Assembly: GCF_009697385.1 (NCBI RefSeq)
Contig: NZ_VUNL01000002.1
Span: 124,001 to 188,000, forward strand
Direction of reading: 5' to 3'
DNA length: 64,000 nt
DNA from: Wylensekiella montiformis
GTDB taxonomy: Bacteria > Bacillota > Negativicutes > Selenomonadales > Selenomonadaceae
Position 1 is the stretch's first letter. Each line of letters starts with the position of its first letter. Made by a program: the position numbers and the translations under genes. Positions 59,616 to 64,000 of this stretch are shown one piece after another. Under the pieces are notes generated by a model, which was given only the letters and a program-made list of their open reading frames with translations, ran no database searches and was not told the DNA's origin.

Positions 59616-61154
59616 TCAGCGCTTCATATTGATCAATGTTTCCAGCATTTCATCCCCGACCGTAATGATCTTGGAATTGGACTGGAATCCGCGCTGCGTG
59701 ATAATCATATCAGAAAACTCGTTCGCAATATCGACGTTGGACATCTCAAGCGCGGACGGGGTGATCGTAACGCCGAGATCCGAAGCCGTTTTGACATTGG
59801 CTGTGCCCGAGTTGTTCGACTCCTGATACAGGCTGCTGCCCGTCTTCGTCAGACCGGCCGCATTCGTAAACTGCGCTACGGCGATCTGCGCCTCGGACTG
59901 GCGGACGCCGTTCGTATAGACGCCCGTGATGACGCCGGACGCATCAATCGAGACGCTCTTGAGCGTACCTGCGGCATTGCCGTCGGCATTGCCTTTCACC
60001 GTGCTGTTGCCCGAGTACTGCGTCAGCGCGGAAAGATCCAGCGTGACCTGCTGCGTACCGGCTGCGCCATTATTAAGCGTCAGCGTCGCCGTCTGCGGCG
60101 AACCGGAATTGTATTTGCCAGACGTCGTAAAATTCAGCTTGACATCGGTCATTTTCACCGCCGTAGTCGAACCGTCACTTTCACTGATTGTGGATGTCCC
60201 TGATCCATCCGTATTCACCGAAACGGTCCAGGTATTCCCGTTTGTACTGTCTACGCTGGACTTCGTAAAATAGATGGGAATGCTGTGCGTATTGCCCAGC
60301 GTATCGTAGACCGTAACCGTCGTCGTCACCGGCAGACTGGAGCCTTTGGTATACGTACCGGAAGTCTCCGTCACCGTCGTGCCGTCGCTCATGGTCAGTG
60401 TGACCGGATTGGACGTTGACGCTGTCGCTGTATCGGCTGCAGCGGACTGTGTGATGGTTTTGATTTTACTCGCGCCATACGTATCGCCCACATTGTAGGT
60501 CGTGCCGTTTGTCCCTGTTGCCGTCGTGCCGTCTTCCAGTGTCAGCGTCACCGTATTGTCTGCGCTTGCCGTTGCCTTCGATACCGTACCGCCTGAAATA
60601 TTCGTAATGGTGAGGGCCGCCGCATTCAGATTGTTCTCGTAGGTCACCATCGCCGTAGCCGCAGAGGCCATGCTCTTGCCGGACTGAATCACGATATTCT
60701 GCGTCGAGCCGTTTGTCGTGAGTACACCGTCCGAGGCCATCCATCCCTGTACATAAAGCCCGCTGCCCGGCAGGACATAATTCCCGTCCGCGTCAAACTC
60801 AAACGCGCCGTCACGCGTATAATAGGTCTCATTTCCCTGTTTGACCACAAACAGGCCGTTTCCCGAAAGGGCCACATCCGTATTCTTGCCAGTAGACTGC
60901 GTACTGCCGTCGGTAAACAGGGTATCAATACTGGCGACTCCGGTTCCCAGTCCCACCTGCTTCGGGTTCGTTCCGCCCTTAGTATCAGCCGGCGCCGACG
61001 CGTCGGTCATGGTCTGGGAAAGCGTATCGGCAAAGGTAACGCGGCTGGACTTAAACCCGGTCGTGTTGACGTTGGCGATGTTGTTGCCGATGACATCCAT
61101 ACGGGTCTGATGAGATTTCAGGCCGGATACACCGGAGAAAAGTGAACGCATCAT
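59616..61154 (-). CDS. flgE: Flagellar hook protein FlgE
   Basis: A 512-aa hook subunit. The N-terminal rod/hook motif is MRSLFSGVSGLKSHQTRMDV, IGNNIANVNTTGFKSSRVTF, and the C-terminus is SNVDIANEFSDMIITQRGFQ, MLETLINMKR. The surface domain is Thr/Ser/Gly-rich and contains a tandem duplication: NTVTLTLEDGTTATGTNGTT (from residue 200) and NPVTLTMSDGTTVTETSGTY (from residue 249). Two adjacent ATGs (61154 and 61151) follow a GGAAG SD. Confidence 0.96.
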   Translation of the reverse strand: MMRSLFSGVSGLKSHQTRMDVIGNNIANVNTTGFKSSRVTFADTLSQTMTDASAPADTKGGTNPKQVGLGTGVASIDTLFTDGSTQSTGKNTDVALSGNGLFVVKQGNETYYTRDGAFEFDADGNYVLPGSGLYVQGWMASDGVLTTNGSTQNIVIQSGKSMASAATAMVTYENNLNAAALTITNISGGTVSKATASADNTVTLTLEDGTTATGTNGTTYNVGDTYGASKIKTITQSAAADTATASTSNPVTLTMSDGTTVTETSGTYTKGSSLPVTTTVTVYDTLGNTHSIPIYFTKSSVDSTNGNTWTVSVNTDGSGTSTISESDGSTTAVKMTDVKLNFTTSGKYNSGSPQTATLTLNNGAAGTQQVTLDLSALTQYSGNSTVKGNADGNAAGTLKSVSIDASGVITGVYTNGVRQSEAQIAVAQFTNAAGLTKTGSSLYQESNNSGTANVKTASDLGVTITPSALEMSNVDIANEFSDMIITQRGFQSNSKIITVGDEMLETLINMKR

Positions 61155-61270
61155 AATGAATCTACTTCCTTTCCTTACATGAAAGAATCTGTTTCTTCAC
61201 CAATGATGCAGCTTGAGCGGCATCGGTCATTCCGCCGCCCGAAGTTTCCCTGACGGGTCCAACTTCTGTT

Positions 61271-61654
61271 TCAAAGAATCGCTGCACTATCGATATTGGT
61301 GATTATGTTTTCGTTTCCACGCATACCATCCATGGCGGTAATCACGGTCCGGTTCGTCACACTGACCACCAGTGCCACATCATCCAGACAGACGAGTGAT
61401 TTCCGTGCTCCCTTTTGCGCAAGCCGGTCAACGGTATCTTCCAAACGATGGATCATGTCCTCGCTGACTGGAAGCCCCCGCTGCTGCAACCGCTCCTGTG
61501 CATGCCGGGAAAATACAACCTGTCTGCCGGCCTCCCTCAGGAGATCCGAAAAGCTGGCTGTTTCCCGGCTTTGACCGGAGCACTGCAACTTGCCCTTGTG
61601 ATTGCCGAGGGGCTGGATAGGCTGCGTGTTCAGATAAATTCTGGGGTCAGCCAT
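61271..61654 (-). CDS. TIGR02530-type flagellar operon protein
   Basis: A 127-aa protein found between flgD and flgE in Firmicutes. Typical segments are VVFSRHAQERLQQRGLPVSE, KGARKSLVCLDDVALVVSVT and the C-terminal NIITNIDSAAIL. It probably helps hook assembly, but no activity is established to my knowledge. GAGGAGGG lies upstream of the ATG. Confidence 0.9.
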   Translation of the reverse strand: MADPRIYLNTQPIQPLGNHKGKLQCSGQSRETASFSDLLREAGRQVVFSRHAQERLQQRGLPVSEDMIHRLEDTVDRLAQKGARKSLVCLDDVALVVSVTNRTVITAMDGMRGNENIITNIDSAAIL

Positions 61655-61677
61655 AACCGGATTCCCTCCTCATTTCA

Positions 61678-62214
61678 TCAGGAATTCGTCGTACTCTGAG
61701 ATCCTGTTCCGATGCGGGTAAGATCGCCGATCGACACCTGATAGGTCTTGCCGCCGGATTCCGCAATGACCGTCGGCGTGCCATCCGAAATGCTTACCCC
61801 GGTCACCTTGCCCTCCAGCTTCGTCGTTGTCTTAGTCGTGTTGCCGTCTTCATCGGTCGAACTCGTCGTCATCGTCCACTGCACGTTTTGACCGATCATA
61901 TTGCTGAGCTGCCCGACCAATACCGACGTATCAATATTACTGACCAGCTTGGAAACGCCTGTCAGGCTTTCCGCCACATTGGTCATCTGCTCCAACGCGG
62001 AGAACTGCGCCAGCTGTGCCAGATATTCGCTGTTGTCCTGCGGGTCCAGCGGGTCCTGATACTGCATCTGCGTAACCAGAAGCTGCAGGAACGCATCCTT
62101 TCCCAATGCGCTGTTTGAGGACGATGCGCTGGCGCTGGACGCCTGCGATTGATTATACGCTTCTACCGTCTGCGTCACACCGTCTTTGGTAATCGTATTC
62201 AGGGTGTTCGACAT
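61678..62214 (-). CDS. flgD: Flagellar hook-cap assembly protein FlgD
   Basis: A 178-aa hook scaffold. The N-terminal region has the family signature LGKDAFLQLLVTQMQYQDPL, LAQFSALEQMTNVAESL; the C-terminus holds SNMIGQNVQWTMTTS and a short beta domain. The ATG at 62214 is seven nt after AGGAGG; the upstream in-frame start at 62244 overlaps fliK. Confidence 0.95.
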   Translation of the reverse strand: MSNTLNTITKDGVTQTVEAYNQSQASSASASSSNSALGKDAFLQLLVTQMQYQDPLDPQDNSEYLAQLAQFSALEQMTNVAESLTGVSKLVSNIDTSVLVGQLSNMIGQNVQWTMTTSSTDEDGNTTKTTTKLEGKVTGVSISDGTPTVIAESGGKTYQVSIGDLTRIGTGSQSTTNS

Positions 62215-62240
62215 GTTGTCTCCTCCTTCATCCTTTGTGA

Positions 62241-63881
62241 TCAAATCCGATAATCCACACCATCCGCAGCAGAACGCTGTGAATCCTGGACTGCAACGAC
62301 GTTCAGCGGGTCATCGTCCTCATATACTCCGGCATCCATGGCTGCTCCCCGAACCAATCGGCGGTTTCCGCCCTGTCCGTTTTGCCACGCCTGCTGTCCC
62401 TGCTCCTGCGGAAGCTGTCCATCTGATAATCCGGCATAGACTTCCACGCTGTCCACCTTGAGCCCCTGCTGATTCAATTCCTGACGAAGCTGAACCAGCG
62501 AATTCTCTATAATCGTCCGGACCTGTGCGTTATCGCTGTGGAACGACGCATTCACCGCGCCGTTCTCACTGACGGACACCTTGAGTGTCAACTCTCCGAG
62601 ATGCTGCGGATTCAGCTTGATCACCATCTGCGTATCGCCGGTGTTCCGGATCAGGCGCGCATGTTCGACAATCTGGCGCGGCACGCCATAATCGCTTTGC
62701 ATTTGCTGCGGCACGGACTCCGCCGGCGCCGATGACGAAAGGCTGCTTTGAAGGGTCTGCTGAAACGTGCCGGCCGAAACCGTATGCGACGCTCCCGCCT
62801 CCGAACGCACCGCGGACGGTGCCGCCTCGCGGAGCGAACGCTCCGGTAAAACCACCGCATCGCCGGTTTTGACCGCCGGATTCTCTGCATCCGCAGCAGC
62901 CGGTCTGTCGTCTGCAATCGGCGTCAGTCGGGTATCCTGCCGCCCGTTGCTTTGCTGCATTTCCTGCTGCTCACTCTGCGCATCGCCGTTTCCCTGAGGC
63001 ATATCCCCGTCAGGCATCACCCTGCGCCGGTCTTCCACCGAAACAGCCGCCGTCCCGAAAAAGCCGGAAAGGTTCTTTCCCTCCGCCTTTTTTTCTGTGT
63101 CCGGCGAATTTCCGGCGGATTGCTGCTGTAACGCAACAGCATCCTGCAGCATGCCAATAACGCTGGCATCACCCGCGACGGAATCCGTCTGCAGATTTTG
63201 CAATGCAGATGCCGTTATGCTCGCCTGTTGCTGAACCGGATTTGTTTCCACAGCCCCCGCAGCGGAGTTTTCCCTTGCGGCAGGCAGCGCCTGCTGGTCG
63301 GACAGCAAAAGGTTCTGCAAAGAAACCGGGTCAGACAGAACCGCTGTATTTGGCAAAGCATCGGCCGCCGGAGAAAGAGAACCGGTTTGTTCGGCCGTCA
63401 GCGGCTGTCCGGAAAGCATGGCCAGAAAATTTTGCTGGCGAAGCTTTTGGCCGGCCGGCTGTGGAATCAGGCTTTGAAGATCCCCTGTCGTATTTTGCAT
63501 GGCGGCGACGCCGTTCCCGGCCGTGTTCATACCCGGCAAAAACGATTCGGAGACCGCGCCGTTTTCAGTCGTCAGGGCCGTGTTTTCCTGCGTCATGACC
63601 GTCCCCGTCTCCTGCGGAACCAAGGCCATACCTGCTGCCAGAAGAGTCCGTACAGCCTGTTTCCCTTCATCCGGCTCAGGACTCTCTGCCTTGCCTTCCG
63701 CCGGCTTAGACGATTCCGTCGTCAGAGCCGCCGCATCTTTCTCCATGCGGCTCATCGCAGTATCAAAGGAATCCTGACCACGGCTGGTTCCCTTTCCGGT
63801 CCGGGCCGCCGCTTTTGTACTCTGCCCTTTTTGTGCGGCCTGCGGCTGAACGGAAACCGCCATCATATCTGCTGTATTCAC
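62241..63881 (-). CDS. fliK: Flagellar hook-length control protein FliK
   Basis: A 546-aa secreted ruler. The long, variable, Gln/Ala-rich N-terminal part ends at about residue 400, then the Flg_hook domain: QIVEHARLIRNTGDTQMVIK, LNPQHLGELTLKVSVSENG, VRTIIENSLVQLRQELNQQG and VDSVEVYAGLSDG. This is the domain that switches FlhB specificity. The start is GTG at 63881, nine nt after GGAGG. Confidence 0.92.
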   Translation of the reverse strand: MNTADMMAVSVQPQAAQKGQSTKAAARTGKGTSRGQDSFDTAMSRMEKDAAALTTESSKPAEGKAESPEPDEGKQAVRTLLAAGMALVPQETGTVMTQENTALTTENGAVSESFLPGMNTAGNGVAAMQNTTGDLQSLIPQPAGQKLRQQNFLAMLSGQPLTAEQTGSLSPAADALPNTAVLSDPVSLQNLLLSDQQALPAARENSAAGAVETNPVQQQASITASALQNLQTDSVAGDASVIGMLQDAVALQQQSAGNSPDTEKKAEGKNLSGFFGTAAVSVEDRRRVMPDGDMPQGNGDAQSEQQEMQQSNGRQDTRLTPIADDRPAAADAENPAVKTGDAVVLPERSLREAAPSAVRSEAGASHTVSAGTFQQTLQSSLSSSAPAESVPQQMQSDYGVPRQIVEHARLIRNTGDTQMVIKLNPQHLGELTLKVSVSENGAVNASFHSDNAQVRTIIENSLVQLRQELNQQGLKVDSVEVYAGLSDGQLPQEQGQQAWQNGQGGNRRLVRGAAMDAGVYEDDDPLNVVAVQDSQRSAADGVDYRI

Positions 63882-63934
63882 TATCTCTCACCTCCCCACG
63901 ATAGTATTATCGTAACAAATCATAAAATCCTTAA

Positions 63935-63970
63935 ATAAAAAAACTCCTCCCCCGCCGGGAAGGAGTTCGT
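63935..63970 (-). terminator. Terminator upstream of fliK
   Basis: Minus-strand stem AACTCCT...AGGAGTT with a GC-rich inner stem, followed by TTTTTTTATTT. It separates fliK from whatever lies beyond the right edge. Confidence 0.75.
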
Positions 63971-63971
63971 T

Positions 63972-64000
63972 TACGGAGTGACCGATGGTGAAGCGTCTCC
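63972..64000 (-). CDS. Possible C-terminal end of an upstream gene
   Basis: A minus-strand frame from the right edge ends in a TAA at 63972-63974 just before the terminator and would encode a tail DASPSVTP. In related organisms fliJ/fliI-region genes precede fliK. The fragment is too short to assign. Confidence 0.25.

Overview
The window looks like chromosomal DNA from a flagellated member of the Negativicutes, most probably Selenomonadaceae (Selenomonas or a close relative). The grounds are a Firmicute-type flagellar/chemotaxis superoperon (FliY, CheC, CheD, FlbD, FlhF/FlhG, FapA), a GlgC+GlgD glycogen operon with a GH13-GH77 fusion, a serA T-box, comEA/comEC, a DUF4127 protein, moderate G+C and frequent TTG starts with good Shine-Dalgarno (SD) sites. 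Taxonomy is inferred from gene content only. I saw no insertion sequence, prophage, CRISPR array, rRNA or origin.

Layout. 1-9839, all minus strand: comEA, comEC, a small P-loop ATPase, a UvrD-type helicase with an inserted DEDDh exonuclease, NADP-type glutamate dehydrogenase, holA, and an extended-SDR protein lacking its catalytic residues that is cut by the left edge. 9966-12641: a 117-aa hypothetical, then a divergent 702-aa protein with a cyclic-nucleotide-binding-type fold and otherwise no known domain. 12738-15930: serA (behind a T-box leader) divergent from serC, i.e. the serine pathway without its phosphatase. 16015-18226: a GGDEF diguanylate cyclase divergent from a DeoR-type regulator, then a 50-aa gene with its own promoter, SD and terminator. 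18304-21344: DUF2225, an unrecognised 224-aa protein and DUF4127, all minus. 21497-33549: the glycogen operon in transcription order glgC-glgD-glgP-glgB-glgA-GH13/GH77 fusion, a full synthesis and breakdown set. 33913-36712: an SbmA/BacA-like ABC transporter, a Tat-type exported amidase and a 110-aa membrane protein. 36924-37081: tRNA-Arg(UCU) and tRNA-Pro(UGG) from one strong promoter, divergent from a stand-alone trpD.

38322-64000 is one long minus-strand motility block, in transcription order fliK, flgD, a TIGR02530-type gene, flgE, flbD, fliL, fliM, fliY, cheY, fliO, fliP, fliQ, fliR, flhB, flhA, flhF, flhG, a PilZ brake gene, cheB, cheA, cheW, cheC, cheD, a membrane protein, fliA, fapA, a 107-aa gene and a DUF6115-like gene. 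Together these encode hook assembly, the export gate, the C-ring switch, flagellar number/placement control, the chemotaxis phosphorelay with adaptation, the late sigma factor and a c-di-GMP-responsive brake. A terminator after flgE and a promoter before cheY suggest that the block is transcribed in segments.

I found no clearly new multi-gene system. The best leads for undescribed biology are the 702-aa cNMP-fold protein, the 50-aa monocistronic gene, the DUF2225/224-aa/DUF4127 trio, the catalytically dead SDR, the helicase-exonuclease fusion and several unassigned inverted repeats (trpD promoter, serC leader, glgD-glgP gap).
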